From contig WBZZ01001088.1 in the NCBI GenBank assembly GCA_019918135.1, forward strand, positions 247,501 to 311,500: a stretch of DNA of 64,000 nucleotides, given 5' to 3'. Source of the stretch: Paulinella micropora (taxonomy: Eukaryota > Cercozoa > Imbricatea > Euglyphida > Paulinellidae). The notes under the pieces are model-generated. The model was not told where the DNA came from. It worked only from the letters and a program-made list of their open reading frames with translations, and made no database searches. Position numbers and translations under genes: made by a program. Below are positions 19,981-30,010 of this stretch, one piece after another (the first letter of the stretch is position 1; the number at the start of each line of letters is the position of its first letter).

Positions 19981-20679
19981 TTACCGCTTGCGCAGCTCCA
20001 CGAAACAATCCATTTCTCCTGACTGGAAGGGTGCGAGGGGTTCGATCCACCTGTCCACCGCATTCGGGATCGTGGCTGCGTCCTCACCTTTTTCCAACCG
20101 CTCGAACACGTCCGTGTATGTTTGCAGGATTTCTTTTTGCATCTTCTCAAGCTCCGCCCGCAGCTCCGCCAAGGACGACGAACGCACCTCTTCTAGCAGC
20201 AAGGTCAGGACGCCGAAATTACGCAAAGAAACACACTTGAGGTTCGCTTCGTACTGCGCAGGCTTCGCATCGCCTGCAGTCGGCGAGTTCGGCCGCGTAA
20301 CGGTTCGTTCGTGGGAACTTCTGACCACCGGATCGGTCGGCGCAATATCTGCAGCAAATCAACCCCCAAAAAAAAGAAAGCAGGCGCGGACAGTGACAAG
20401 CCTTTTTTTTGTGCAGGTACTATCTCTTTTTTTTTGGGGTCGAGATTTCCTTGCTACGCGTGTGGCAGCCAGGGCAAAAAAGAAGAGAGAGGGATCTACA
20501 TAAGCAGACAGACCTGTCGAGTTTGCTGGAAAAGTGATCGTCTTGTTGTCGACGGTGGTACGCTTCTTGGCTCCGATGGCTCCCACCGGCAAGTTGAGGT
20601 TTTCTTTCAGTACCAGATACTTTCTAGGTGGTTTTCCTCCAGTTGGTTTAATAACATTGCTCTTGAAGTGCAACGGCAT
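19981..20679 (-). CDS. Unrecognised two-exon protein of about 178 residues
   Basis: Exon 1 starts at ATG 20679 (MPLHFKSNVIKPTGG) and exon 2 ends at 19981. A GT-AG intron at 20349-20513 (165 nt; donor CAG/GTCTGT, acceptor GCTGCAG) keeps the frame open and has a pyrimidine run before the acceptor. Exon 2 encodes a charged helix (LAELRAELEKMQKEILQTYT), likely a coiled coil, and a C-terminal IPNAVDRWIEPLAPF segment. No signal peptide or membrane segment. Family unknown. Confidence 0.65.
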
Positions 20680-20825
20680 TTCTGTGCAGCAAAAAAAAAA
20701 AAAATCGCAAAGAAGCAGGAAAAAAAAAGGGATAGAGGTACACGAACAAATAAAGAAGAAAAGCTACATAAAGACCAGACGAGACCCAACAACCACCTAA
20801 TTTTAGATTGGTACATCCTAAATTC

Positions 20826-21565
20826 ACCCAAACGCACAACCACCGTACACAAATTTACACACACACAAATTCACACATACAAATTCACACACAAATTCAC
20901 ACAACCACAACCGTACACACAAATTCACACACAACCACAACCGTACACAAAAATCCACACACAGCCACACACACACAACCACACACGTGCACACACAACC
21001 ACAACCGTACACACACAACCACAACCGTACACACACAACCACACACACATTCACAGAAAACACACAAACCGTATGCATGCACAGAATCACAAACGCTATC
21101 GAGACGGTTGTACTTGTGCAGAACGACGAACAGGCGATGCATGAGCAATTCAACCAGAGAGAGAGGGAGGGGGGCCGACCCAAAAAGAGAGGTCGGTCGA
21201 CGCCATTGAACACAATGTCGAAACACGTATCACACGCTTTTTTGGAAAGCATTGAGCCCAATGGTAGTACACATTGGGCTCGAGAGTTGGCCCCCCCTCC
21301 CTCTCTCTTCTCGGACAGGATCACTCGCAATTCGTTTGTGTACTGTTCTTGTAAAAAAAAACACTTGATCTGTCAACAGAGTTTTCGAAGTCGTGTGTGT
21401 GTACGGCTTGTGTGTATACGGCTTGTGTGTATACGGTTTGTGTGTGTACGAATTTGTGTGTGTGTACGGCTTGTGTATATGCGGCTTGTGTGTATACGGT
21501 TTGTGTGTGTACGAATTTGTGTGTGTGTAGGGCTTGTGTGTGCGGATTTTGTTCGGAGTGTTTTC
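20826..21565. repeat. CA/GT minisatellite arms around a palindromic core (origin candidate A)
   Basis: Left arm 20826-21060 is built of ACACAACCACAACCGTAC and ACACAAATTC units. Right arm about 21396-21560 is the near inverse (GTGTGTACGGCTTGTGTGTA and related units). Between them lie an inverted pair, AGAGAGGGAGGGGGGCC near 21161 and GGCCCCCCCTCCCTCTCTCT near 21286, and stem AGCCCAATG/CATTGGGCT (21255-21263 and 21272-21280) plus CATTG-AACA-CAATG near 21206. Open frames here are repetitive. The remainder up to 21697 has no gene. Confidence 0.8.
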
Positions 21566-21697
21566 TCTTCGATTTTTTTTCTTGTTTTTTAGCTTATTAA
21601 CAGAATTATAATTTTTAGTGCTTGTATTGGTCTACTTTCTTTGCCTTGTCCCCCTCGCTTGAGCGGCCTAATTACTTCCAATCCTGCTGTAGTCCCT

Positions 21698-22039
21698 ATG
21701 TCGCTCTGTCCCAATCTCTACCTGCGAGACATCACTGGCAGATTCTGCTGGCCGGTGGCAGAAGGACTTTACCCAGTACACCGCGATCTGTATTATGCCG
21801 ATCCACAAAGGTTACCTAGAGAGTTTGGTCATTTTAGTTTCGACGACGTGTACGAACAACTCCTCGCTCCCTACGGGTACTACCGAGTTTACCGAAAAAA
21901 CGTAGAAGTGTGGCTAAGAGTCTACAAGCGAGGCCCCGCGTCGTCGCCCCGGTATGACTGTGACGAGAACCCCGTGTGTCCGTTATGCTTTCTGCCGCTC
22001 AACGGAGTCTGTGAGGCTCGCTGCGTTGAACCAGCATAA
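21698..22039 (+). CDS. Small 113-aa protein with C-terminal cysteine cluster
   Basis: I chose ATG 21698 (MSLCPNLYLRDITGRF). The protein is rich in aromatic residues and Arg (FDDVYEQLLAPYGYYRVYRKN) and ends with CDENPVCPLCFLPLNGVC, followed by EARC, a likely zinc knuckle of four or five Cys. The stop codon TAA lies inside an AATAAA signal near 22037. Family unknown; size and zinc knuckle fit a small regulatory protein. Confidence 0.65.
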   Translation: MSLCPNLYLRDITGRFCWPVAEGLYPVHRDLYYADPQRLPREFGHFSFDDVYEQLLAPYGYYRVYRKNVEVWLRVYKRGPASSPRYDCDENPVCPLCFLPLNGVCEARCVEPA

Positions 22040-22241
22040 ATAAAAAAAAATCTTTTAGCTACAAGGGAAAAAAAAGCAACAAAAAAAATCTCTTTTTTTT
22101 TACTACAATACGGCTGTGCCCTACAGTTCAAGTCTTTCTTTTTTAGCAATCGCGACCAAAAACCGTGTTGACCAAAAAACGAAACACCTCGTAAAAAAAT
22201 GGCCAGGCGCTGGGCTCAAAGTGTTTGGCCGGCTTGGAAAT

Positions 22242-22862
22242 TCACTTGACTCTGATTTCGAAGTAGTTGGTTAGGGCGGTGGCAAAAATGAGCAGAGACA
22301 CCAGCGCAAGGACTAAGACCAGCCCGAACACGACGAGCTTCGTGTTCCAAGAGAGTTTACAGCTGTTAGGATGTCTTGCATCATCCCGTACGCAACTCCA
22401 AAGGACTATGGACAAAAGAGCCGGAATTATGGCCAGGCTAAGACAGGCGCTGTAGGCAGCGTCATTTAGACAGCGTACTTCTGTCACGTAAGGAAAGTCC
22501 ATGGCACAGGGTGTGCTTGGTCTGCACGTCAGGTGCCAAGACAGTGACACGCGCCGATAAACCCAGCGGGTCAGGTGCAATTTGACCCGCTTCTGGTACG
22601 AACCTCCTCGCGGATGAATGTTCCACGTTGTTTTCTTGACCACGACGCTTAGGCCGTTGATCTCGGCCCTGAGCTCGAGCTTGGCATGGACACTGCTTGA
22701 GTTAGACAACCTGTCCAATGGTAGGACCAGGCTGTATGACCTCAGGAGCGCACAGCTAGGATAGCGGGCAAAGGGCTCTATCTCACCAAGGACTTGTAGC
22801 CCCGAGCTCGGCCCAGCCCAGCACAACGCCGTGCAGACTAGTATCATTAGCACGGGCCGCAT
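22242..22862 (-). CDS. Membrane glycoprotein with signal peptide and two TM segments
   Basis: The ATG at 22862 (MRPVLMILVCTALCWAGPSSG) opens a clear signal peptide. The ectodomain of about 110 residues contains an N-linked site (NSSS) and several Cys. Two hydrophobic segments follow (YSACLSLAIIPALLSIVLW and LVVFGLVLVLALVSLLIFATA). This plan (signal, short ectodomain, two TMs) recurs in the proteins at 32750 and 33611, although the sequences differ. It probably sits in the host or virion membrane. No known fold is recognised. Confidence 0.75.
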   Translation of the reverse strand: MRPVLMILVCTALCWAGPSSGLQVLGEIEPFARYPSCALLRSYSLVLPLDRLSNSSSVHAKLELRAEINGLSVVVKKTTWNIHPRGGSYQKRVKLHLTRWVYRRVSLSWHLTCRPSTPCAMDFPYVTEVRCLNDAAYSACLSLAIIPALLSIVLWSCVRDDARHPNSCKLSWNTKLVVFGLVLVLALVSLLIFATALTNYFEIRVK

Positions 22863-23155
22863 CCTTCTCTGAACGAAACCTTCTTTTTTTTTTCTCTGCT
22901 TGTTTTTGTAGTGCTAGCAAAGGGTACAGGGGCGGGGGGGAAAAGCGCCTACCACAATAAAAAGGCAAGAGAAAAACGATTTCTGGGGGGCAGAGCAGAT
23001 TTTTTTTTTTGTGGAAAAGGGGAGGGGGAGAAAGGAAAAAGGGAGGCACCACCAAAAAAAAAGTGTGCTCTAGGCAAAAAAAAAGGACGGCTGTTTTTTT
23101 TCTTGCACAAGAAAATAAAAGGCCGGCGACGACGGTTCTCAAACAGAAACTAGTC

Positions 23156-24799
23156 ATGTCCAACCCCCGGCCGCACAAGCGCCAGTGCCTCGACTCCACA
23201 GAGCCGCACCCGCTCTTAGCTCTGCCCAGCGACGTGTGGGAATTGGTCTGTGCCCTGGTCGCGGACAACCCGCGCTGGTTATTTGCGACTTGGTCTTTCG
23301 TGTGCTCGCAGGCGTCCACGACTGCGCGCCCCTCCAAGTTTGCCACCCTGCGTCTGGATGCAGACGGCCTCGCGGTGCCCGCGGCCCATTTTCAAGAATG
23401 GCAAGAGATCACGCAGCTGACTATCACGGGGGAATCCACGGACCGGATCTTGCGCGCGCTCCGCGCCGGCCCAACCCGTGTGCAGACGCTCTTGCTGGGC
23501 AAGATCACCGCCCAGAACCTCAGAGACGTCGTGTCTGTCAAGGGGCTGCGGGGCCTGGGTTGTGACAGGCCCCGATCTCAGGACAGCGACTCCGGGCCCA
23601 CGCTAGTCCCGTACGCCGACTGGCTGGATATCGGCTACCAGGAAGTCGACGACGACGCGCTGGTGCTGTACCTGCGGTCCCGCGCTGCCCGTCTGCGCAC
23701 GTTGAGCTGGGAACGCAGGCGGGTCAACCACGGCTTGTGCGAGGCGCTCCGGGGCAGCACCGGGCTGCGCCAGCTGAGGCTGCAGTACTGCAGCTTCGCG
23801 ACCTTCGACTGGCTCGCGGCCCTTCCCGCCTTGCGATTGCTGGACCTGACGGGCTGCCTGCAAGTCACCGCGGCCGTGCTCGACAAAGTTTCCGCTCTGC
23901 GCAAGCTGGAGCAATTGTCCTTGCAACGCTGCGAGGGCGTGACCCTGGCGGGGCTAACCTCGCTGTCCAGCCTGTGCCATCTGCGTTATTTAGACCTAGG
24001 TTACGTGTCGTCGTTAACTAGCCTCTCCTTTCTCCCTAATCTACCCGGGCTAAACAGGTTGCATGTGAATAACTGTAACCTGGACGACGCCGCGCTAGCC
24101 ACGCTCCCAAGTTGCAGGCGATTGCAGGTGCTAGACCTCTCGGGCAACGAGAGGCTGACCGACACGGGTCTGGGCCCTTTGTCCGCGCTGTACGGACTTA
24201 CGGCGCTGCACCTGAACTTTTGTCCCGGCCTTAACGGCAGCGGACTAACCTGCCTCGCGGATTTGTTGGAACTCAGGTCGCTTAGCCTCCAGGGCTGCCT
24301 GTCGCTGACGAGCCTCGGCGCCCGCCCCTTGCCCCCGAGGCTGCAAAAGCTTAGTTTAATCTTCTCCGAATCTCTGCGGGACGAGGCTCTGTTGCAGCTA
24401 GCACAGCTGGCACAGCTGCGAGAATTAGACCTCACTGGCTGCCGCCTGCTCACTTCCGCCGGGCTACAACACCTAGCTGCTTTGCACAGTTTGCAAAAGC
24501 TGAATCTGTTCTTTTGTACTAGCCTCGGGGGCTTTGGGTCTCTGGCCGAACTCGGGGCGCTGACCGAATTGTCGCTCCAGGGCTGCGATGTAACTGCCAG
24601 CCAGCTTGCCGGCCTGCCGCCTAACCTGCAATGCCTGGACCTCAGCTATAACCAGGCACTGACCGACGCGGCGTTCGCCTACTTGGCCGGGCTGACCAGA
24701 CTACAAACGCTGCGCCTGATACAGTGCCCGGCCATTACCCGTCAGGCAGTGCTTGACTTCCAGGCCCCACGACCTCGGCTGAGCGTGGTTAAGGATTAG
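23156..24799 (+). CDS. F-box and leucine-rich-repeat protein
   Basis: ATG 23156 (MSNPRPHKRQCLDS) gives 547 aa; the frame is open upstream only through A/G-run DNA. Residues about 20-52 form an F-box (LALPSDVWELVCALV, WLFATWSFVCSQ). At least 13 LRRs follow (LRQLRLQYCSFATFDWL, LEQLSLQRCEGVTLAGL, LQVLDLSGNERLTDTGL). A TATA-like AAATAAAAGG lies about 40 bases upstream. It is a paralogue of the gene at 14989, with which it shares the DNP-WLFA signature, and the divergent LRR faces suggest different targets. Role inferred: SCF adaptor. Confidence 0.92.
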   Translation: MSNPRPHKRQCLDSTEPHPLLALPSDVWELVCALVADNPRWLFATWSFVCSQASTTARPSKFATLRLDADGLAVPAAHFQEWQEITQLTITGESTDRILRALRAGPTRVQTLLLGKITAQNLRDVVSVKGLRGLGCDRPRSQDSDSGPTLVPYADWLDIGYQEVDDDALVLYLRSRAARLRTLSWERRRVNHGLCEALRGSTGLRQLRLQYCSFATFDWLAALPALRLLDLTGCLQVTAAVLDKVSALRKLEQLSLQRCEGVTLAGLTSLSSLCHLRYLDLGYVSSLTSLSFLPNLPGLNRLHVNNCNLDDAALATLPSCRRLQVLDLSGNERLTDTGLGPLSALYGLTALHLNFCPGLNGSGLTCLADLLELRSLSLQGCLSLTSLGARPLPPRLQKLSLIFSESLRDEALLQLAQLAQLRELDLTGCRLLTSAGLQHLAALHSLQKLNLFFCTSLGGFGSLAELGALTELSLQGCDVTASQLAGLPPNLQCLDLSYNQALTDAAFAYLAGLTRLQTLRLIQCPAITRQAVLDFQAPRPRLSVVKD

Positions 24800-25216
24800 G
24801 AACAGATATTGCAACAAAAAAAAGAACAAACAATTAAAACAAAGCCAAAAAACAAAGAGGCCAAGCACGAACAGAAAAAAAAAAGCGTACGCGCCTGGTT
24901 GAGGAGGACAAAAAACAAGATCTCTCTCCCTCTTGGCCTTCCACCCCCTCTCTCTTCCCCCCCCCCCATTTTCTGTCCCTCCCTTTGTTTGTTGTTGGTG
25001 CCTGCCGATTTTTTTTTCTTCTTTCGTGCACCCTCCTTCTTTTTTCAAAAAAAGCCGGCCCCCTCCCCACCTTTTTCTCTATTCCAAGACTCGCAGATAT
25101 TTCATTGTCTGTCGGCGTTCTTAGGGGAGAGGAAAGCTACCCGAGGCTTGAATTCTTTTTTTTGTTGTTGCAGTGCTTTGTTTCCCTTTTTTTTGGAGGG
25201 AGGGAAAGGAGAGAGA
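24800..25216. other. Intergenic, no gene seen
   Basis: A-runs, C-runs and T-runs. TTGTTGTTGCAG near 25161-25172 has the form of a 3' splice site before the gene at 25217, so an unseen 5' exon or leader is possible. Confidence 0.45.
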
Positions 25217-27434
25217 ATGAACGCGCCAGAGGAGATGGCGCGAGACTCCCGCGCGGTTTGCTCTTTTGTGCGTCAGTACGGAGACCGCGACGTCGTCGCC
25301 ACGTTCGCGGGCGGCGTGGAGCTGCGCCTCTTTGGCCAGACATTGATCCTCCGGACACCCGAAGGCGAAGTCGCGCCGGCCTGCGAGCGCTGCTTCACTC
25401 ACCGCGGCCGCTGTCGCAAGGCCACGGCCTCTACCCTGAGGCTGTGCGCCAGCCACGCGCGCAGGCTGAATAAGAAGCGCCGCCGCCGCGCAGAGAGCCA
25501 AAAGGACAAAAATCAAAAGGAAACTAGTCCCAAACGACAGAAACTGGACAACGTGGTGGCGCTGCCGACGGTCGGAGAAGTTGTCGACCACCAACAAAAC
25601 GGGCGGGCCTATCAGTTGAAAGTAAGTGCGGGCGGTGCACTTTTCTGGCGAGGAAGCAAACGGCCGCACGGCTGGACGAATTGGGGCCATGCGTGCTCAC
25701 ATTGTTGGTTGAAAGACGGGGTTGTCGCTGGTGGAAGAAACTGGGCCACAGAGGGACAGGAACGGTTCAAGCTGTGCGCAAAACATGCTCGAGTGCAAGG
25801 CTGCCACAAAGTGCAAAGCCCGTGCGTCGGTTGCCTCGCGGATGGTAAGGTAGATGTCAAGACAGCAAACTTTCCTGACGAGAACAGTCGCTGTGCGCGG
25901 ACCATGCGAAAATCAGGGCTGTTACCAGAAACTACAGCAGTGCGTCGTTTGCCTCGCGGACGGTAAGGTAGATATCAAGACAGCAGGCTTTCCTGACGAG
26001 ACCGGCAAGGCTAAGCAGTTGTGCGCGGACCACGCGAAGATCAGGGGCTGTTACCAGAAACTACAGCAGTGCGTCGGCTGCCTCGCGGATGGCACTGCAG
26101 AAGCCAAAGCAGCTACCTTCCCTGACGAAAACGGGCGCAAACGCCAGCTGTGCGCGGACCACGCGAAGATCAGGGGCTGTTACCAGAAACTACAGCAGTG
26201 CGTCGGTTGCCTCGCGGATGGCACTGTAGACGCCAAGGCAGCAGGCTATCCTGACGAAACTGGCACCGCCAACCGCCTGTGTGCGGATCACGCTCGGGCC
26301 AAAGGCTGTTACCAGAAGCTACGACAATGCGTCAGCTGCCTGGCAGACGGCGCGATAGATCCCAAGCAAGCCAACTTTGCTGACGAGACTGGCACCGCCA
26401 ACCGCCTGTGCGCGGACCACGCAAAGATCAGGGGCTGTTACCAGAAACTACAGCAATGCGTCGGCTGCCTCGCGGATGGCACTGCAGAAGCCAAAGCAGC
26501 TACCTTCCCTGACGAGGACGGGCGCAAACGCCAGCTGTGCGCGGACCACGCGAAGATCAGGGGCTGTTACCAGAAACGACAGCAGTGCGTTGGCTGCCTT
26601 GCGGATGGCGAGGTAGATGCCAAGATAGCAGGCTATCCTGACGAGACTGGCACCGCCAACCGCCTGTGCGCGGAACATGCGCGGGCCAGGAGCTGTTATA
26701 AGAAACTACGACAGTGCGTTGGCTGCCTGGCAGACGGCGCGATAGATCCCAAGCAAGCCAACTTTGCTGACGAGACTGGTACCGCTAACCGCCTGTGCGC
26801 GGAACATGCGCGGGCCAGGGGTTGCTATAAAAAAAGGAGTCAGTGCGTCGGCTGTCTGGCCGATGGCGCCATAGATGCCAAGGACGCAAGCTTTCCAGAC
26901 GAGAGCAGCAAGCCCCAGCAGTTGTGCGCGGACCACGCGTTTGCGCGCGGCTTGATTCCTAAGCCGGCGAAAGGCTGCTCGATCGCGGCGTGCAGGCTGT
27001 GGGACAGGCTTGAAAAGGCGCTGGGCTGCCAGATCAAGCACAAGCATTTTACGAACGGTGCTCACAAACCGCAAGGCTCCGAGGCCCGAGTTCCAGGCAC
27101 ACGGCTGTTACTGGATGGGTACGACGCGGCAAAAAACTACGTATACGAGTTCCACGGCAACGCCTACCACGGCTTTCCGCCTGGGCACCCCAAGTATGCC
27201 CACGGCCTTTCTTCGGTGAGCGGCCGCCGCAACCGTGATTTGTACCGGGAAACGATGGCCCGGATGTACTTTGTGCGCAACGGCATGCCGGCCGGCTGCC
27301 GCGTGTTTTACGCATGGGAGCACGAGTACAAAAAAATCAAAGATAAGCCACTTGCTACTGCCTCGTCGATTTTGCACGAGCTACCTCCGGGCGAACATTT
27401 CACGGACTCGGAGTCTGACAGCAACGACGACTAG
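25217..27434 (+). CDS. Cysteine-repeat protein with a C-terminal nuclease-like domain
   Basis: The locus begins at ATG 25217 and its coding signal runs to 27434 in two frames (an intron or about one break). It encodes about eleven cysteine units, most 43 residues long and nearly identical: CVGCLADG, then PDE or ADE, then LCADHA or LCAEHA, then GCYQK. The Cys-x2-Cys, spacer, Cys-x2-His spacing recalls EsV-1-7 type zinc repeats of brown algae and their viruses, but that match is by eye. The last 120 residues have LLLDGYD, VYEFHGNAYHGFPPGHP and a final FYAWEHEYK, as in Vsr/PD-(D/E)XK nuclease domains. Role inferred: DNA-targeting nuclease with a zinc-repeat reader. Confidence 0.8.
25950..26940. 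repeat. 129-bp coding repeats with a 387-bp higher-order period
   Basis: Each 43-codon unit is 129 bp. One segment (GGCACTGCAGAAGCCAAAGC) recurs at 26091 and 26478, exactly three units apart, so a three-unit block was duplicated recently by unequal recombination. Confidence 0.85.
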
Positions 27435-27825
27435 TGATACCAAGTTTTTAATGTAGCACACGTTTGGTGATTCGTTAAATTTAGATTAAACAATCAGTTG
27501 TTAGGACAAATTTCTAGAACTATCAAAGCCCCCCCCCCTACCTCCTCGTGTGCAGGGTGTGTCTATAAAGGGGGAGGGGGGGGGGGAGGGTGTAGAGCAA
27601 AACGGTGTGTCTAGCAAGATGAGCAAGGAGGGGGGGGGGGGAGGGCGATTGTCTAGAAGTGCGAAAGGGGGGGGGGCCGGCCTCAACCGTAGAACGAATA
27701 TTAGGGGGGCGGGGGGCCATCACGGCGCCTTCCCTCCCCCCCCCACCCTTTCACATTTCGCCCTTTCCACACCCTCCGCACACCGACTGCGCTTCTTACA
27801 AAAAAGACAGTGAGACACTACCCGT
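27435..27825. other. Intergenic, no gene seen
   Basis: G-runs and C-runs of eight to eleven, with CTATAAAGGG near 27570 as a possible TATA box. Frames are Gly/Pro-rich and unconvincing. Confidence 0.5.
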
Positions 27826-28947
27826 ATGTGGTCGCGCTTGGATACATTTCTTGCAGCCAATCGAGACGATGCGGACGTTCTCGCACGACTAAACAAGCTG
27901 CCTACTGACGGCCAAATTTCGTTTGACCCCGGCCCTCACGTCTACCAGCTGGCGCTGCCCGGCGATCGCTGGCTGCCTCTGCCCGGCAGCGTGTCGTCGC
28001 TGTACGGCTCCTTCTTCCCGCCCTTCCCGCAAGCCGCTGCTCTGCGCAGCGTGGCCTCGCGCCGCGGGTGCAGCACCGAGGAGATCGCCAAAGAGTGGGA
28101 CGCGGGCCGTGACCTGGGAACGAAATTTCATGCATATGTCGAGTACTGTCCTTTTCTGCTTTTTTGCTTTGGAACAAGTTATAAGCCCGCTTGTTTTTTT
28201 TTTGGCAGGTACTTCTACAACAGCGTAGAGCCAGCAGTGCCAGAGCTGGCGCCGGAGCGGCTTGGTCCAGAGTTTTCTCAATTCATGAACTGGCACAAAA
28301 AAGTTGTCTTGGCGCGCGGCTGGATCCCCTGGCGCACGGAGCTGCTGCTCTTCTCGCGCAAACACCTCCTAGCGGGCTCGTGCGACATGTTGTTTGTCTG
28401 CCCAAAGACAAACGACTTAATTGTTGTAGATTGGAAGAGATCAAAGAAGATACGGAAAGAACCGTTCCGGCGCGGGGAGACGGGGCTCAGGGTCTGCGCG
28501 GATATGTTAAATTGCAATCACGCGAAATACAGTCTTCAAATAAATCTGTACAAGATCTTGGTGCAGTGGCAGACGGGCCGACGTGTCGTGGGCGCGTTCC
28601 TGGCGTGTTTCCACCCGAACCAGCAGGACTACCAGCTGCTGGAGGTGCCGGAACTGAGGTCGAAGGCGTTGCAGTGCCTGGCGATCCGGCGGCATAACCT
28701 GGCGCGGCTGCACACGCAGGCCGTGACTGACTGGCTCGCGGCACCGGCCGGCGAAACACAACTGGTACAAACGCACCTGGACTGCGTGGACCTGCTGGCG
28801 GGTCGCGACGTCGGCCAGCACAAACCCGCGGACCCCGAGTGGCAAACGAACTGGCCCGCGCTGTGCCAGGAGATACTCGACGCCACGAAGGTACAGCTGC
28901 GGCCGGGGGCCTTACCGTTAGACCCGAAACTCGGCATCTCGCACTAG
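27826..28947 (+). CDS. PD-(D/E)XK nuclease, probably with one short intron
   Basis: ATG 27826 (MWSRLDTFLAANRDD) opens a 373-codon frame. A GT-AG intron at 28143-28208 (66 nt, donor GA/GTACTG, acceptor after a T10 run, GGCAG) is in phase and removes 22 low-complexity residues, leaving FHAYVE next to YFYNS. The nuclease core has LLAGSCDMLFV, then LIVVDWKRSKK, then KYSLQINLYKILV, which fits the D, D/E-x-K and Q-x3-Y motifs of RecB/Cas4-type nucleases. It likely processes viral DNA ends or branched replication DNA. It is not the lambda-exonuclease-like alkaline nuclease of herpesviruses as far as I can see. Confidence 0.85.
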   Translation: MWSRLDTFLAANRDDADVLARLNKLPTDGQISFDPGPHVYQLALPGDRWLPLPGSVSSLYGSFFPPFPQAAALRSVASRRGCSTEEIAKEWDAGRDLGTKFHAYVEYCPFLLFCFGTSYKPACFFFGRYFYNSVEPAVPELAPERLGPEFSQFMNWHKKVVLARGWIPWRTELLLFSRKHLLAGSCDMLFVCPKTNDLIVVDWKRSKKIRKEPFRRGETGLRVCADMLNCNHAKYSLQINLYKILVQWQTGRRVVGAFLACFHPNQQDYQLLEVPELRSKALQCLAIRRHNLARLHTQAVTDWLAAPAGETQLVQTHLDCVDLLAGRDVGQHKPADPEWQTNWPALCQEILDATKVQLRPGALPLDPKLGISH

Positions 28948-29280
28948 ACCCCTCCAATTCTCTCTCTCTCTCCCTCTCGCCCCCTTTTAAAACAAAAAAA
29001 AAGGGGGCAACAGCAGACGAAAGACAAAAAAAGGCAGGGCTGGAGAGAGGGACAGGGGGCGGCCGGGAAAAAGACCGAGAGAACAGTTATGGTTTGGGTT
29101 TAGAGAGGAGAGCAAGAAAAAAAAAGGCGATCTTTTTTTTTTTACTTTCGCGTCTTGGGCTTTTTTTTCTGTTTTTTCTTTAGCTTGTCGTAAAATCGCA
29201 AAAGGAGAAATAAACAAGCCCTTCTCAAAAAAAAAGTAACTCCAAGTCTCTTTTTTTTTCTGGGGAAGAAGCGAGAGTTT
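28948..29280. other. Intergenic, no gene seen
   Basis: CT-rich run, A-runs and T-runs with no coding signal. Confidence 0.5.
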
Positions 29281-29847
29281 ATGAGCGAGGCCAAAAGAAA
29301 ATGCAGGCGTTGCCAGAACCCTATGACCGAGACCATCCCGGACGACATACTGCAGTACCTGGCGTTAGAATTCCTAGCCGGCATAGATCTGGCGAGATTA
29401 GCGGGAGTGTCGAAAGAACTGACCTGTTTCAGCGAGGAAGCCAAGAAGAAAATCGACGCCAGGGCGACCAGCCTCAGCCGAAATTACGTACTGGGCCAAT
29501 ATTTTAAAGAGTCCGTTCCAGAGTTCAACGAGGCCCTGAGGCGGCTCTTCCCGGGCCTGCCGGGGTTGGAGGCGTACCTACAGGTAAAGACCAGCGAAAG
29601 GTGGGGTTGCGACGTCTCGTTGTACGTCAAACACTCGGGATCTGCCAGGGAAGAAGAATGTGCGTCCCAAGAGTTGGGCAGCATGAGTCCGGCCGACTCT
29701 GTCGGCGGTCAGCTAAGCAACCAAAAGCTGCAGAACTTGATCAAACAGTGCATCCAGAAAATCGCTAGCTTCGCGCAGTTCATCGAAGTGTGCCAGAGGC
29801 TGAGGAAAAGCCGGGACCAGCCAAGAAAGGAGGCCGACGAATTCTAG
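29281..29847 (+). CDS. Short F-box protein without LRRs
   Basis: ATG 29281 gives 188 aa. It begins with a small zinc-like CRRCQN motif, then an F-box-like segment at residues about 18-55 (ETIPDDILQYLALEFLAG, DLARLAGVSKELTCFS). The rest is helical, charged and lacks LRRs, with a serine- and glutamate-rich linker. It may bind Skp1 with a different target domain or act as a decoy. ATAAAA-rich DNA follows. Confidence 0.7.
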   Translation: MSEAKRKCRRCQNPMTETIPDDILQYLALEFLAGIDLARLAGVSKELTCFSEEAKKKIDARATSLSRNYVLGQYFKESVPEFNEALRRLFPGLPGLEAYLQVKTSERWGCDVSLYVKHSGSAREEECASQELGSMSPADSVGGQLSNQKLQNLIKQCIQKIASFAQFIEVCQRLRKSRDQPRKEADEF

Positions 29848-30010
29848 CCACGGGTTTTATCTATTGTCAGGCCAACAGCAGCGGTATGCGACAGACCGGC
29901 AAAAAAGAAACAGAGAAGTACAAGGAGAGAAAAATAAAAAAACAACTAAGGAAAGGTCATTCTTTTTGGGTTACGGCCGCCCCCCGCGGGCGGCGTTTTT
30001 ATTTTAAGTT

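Noticed and set aside
20311-21144. 277-codon plus-strand frame
   Set aside because: It is antisense to the spliced gene and then reads the CA minisatellite.
25950-26940. CRISPR-like array
   Set aside because: The 129-bp period is a coding repeat with no spacers.
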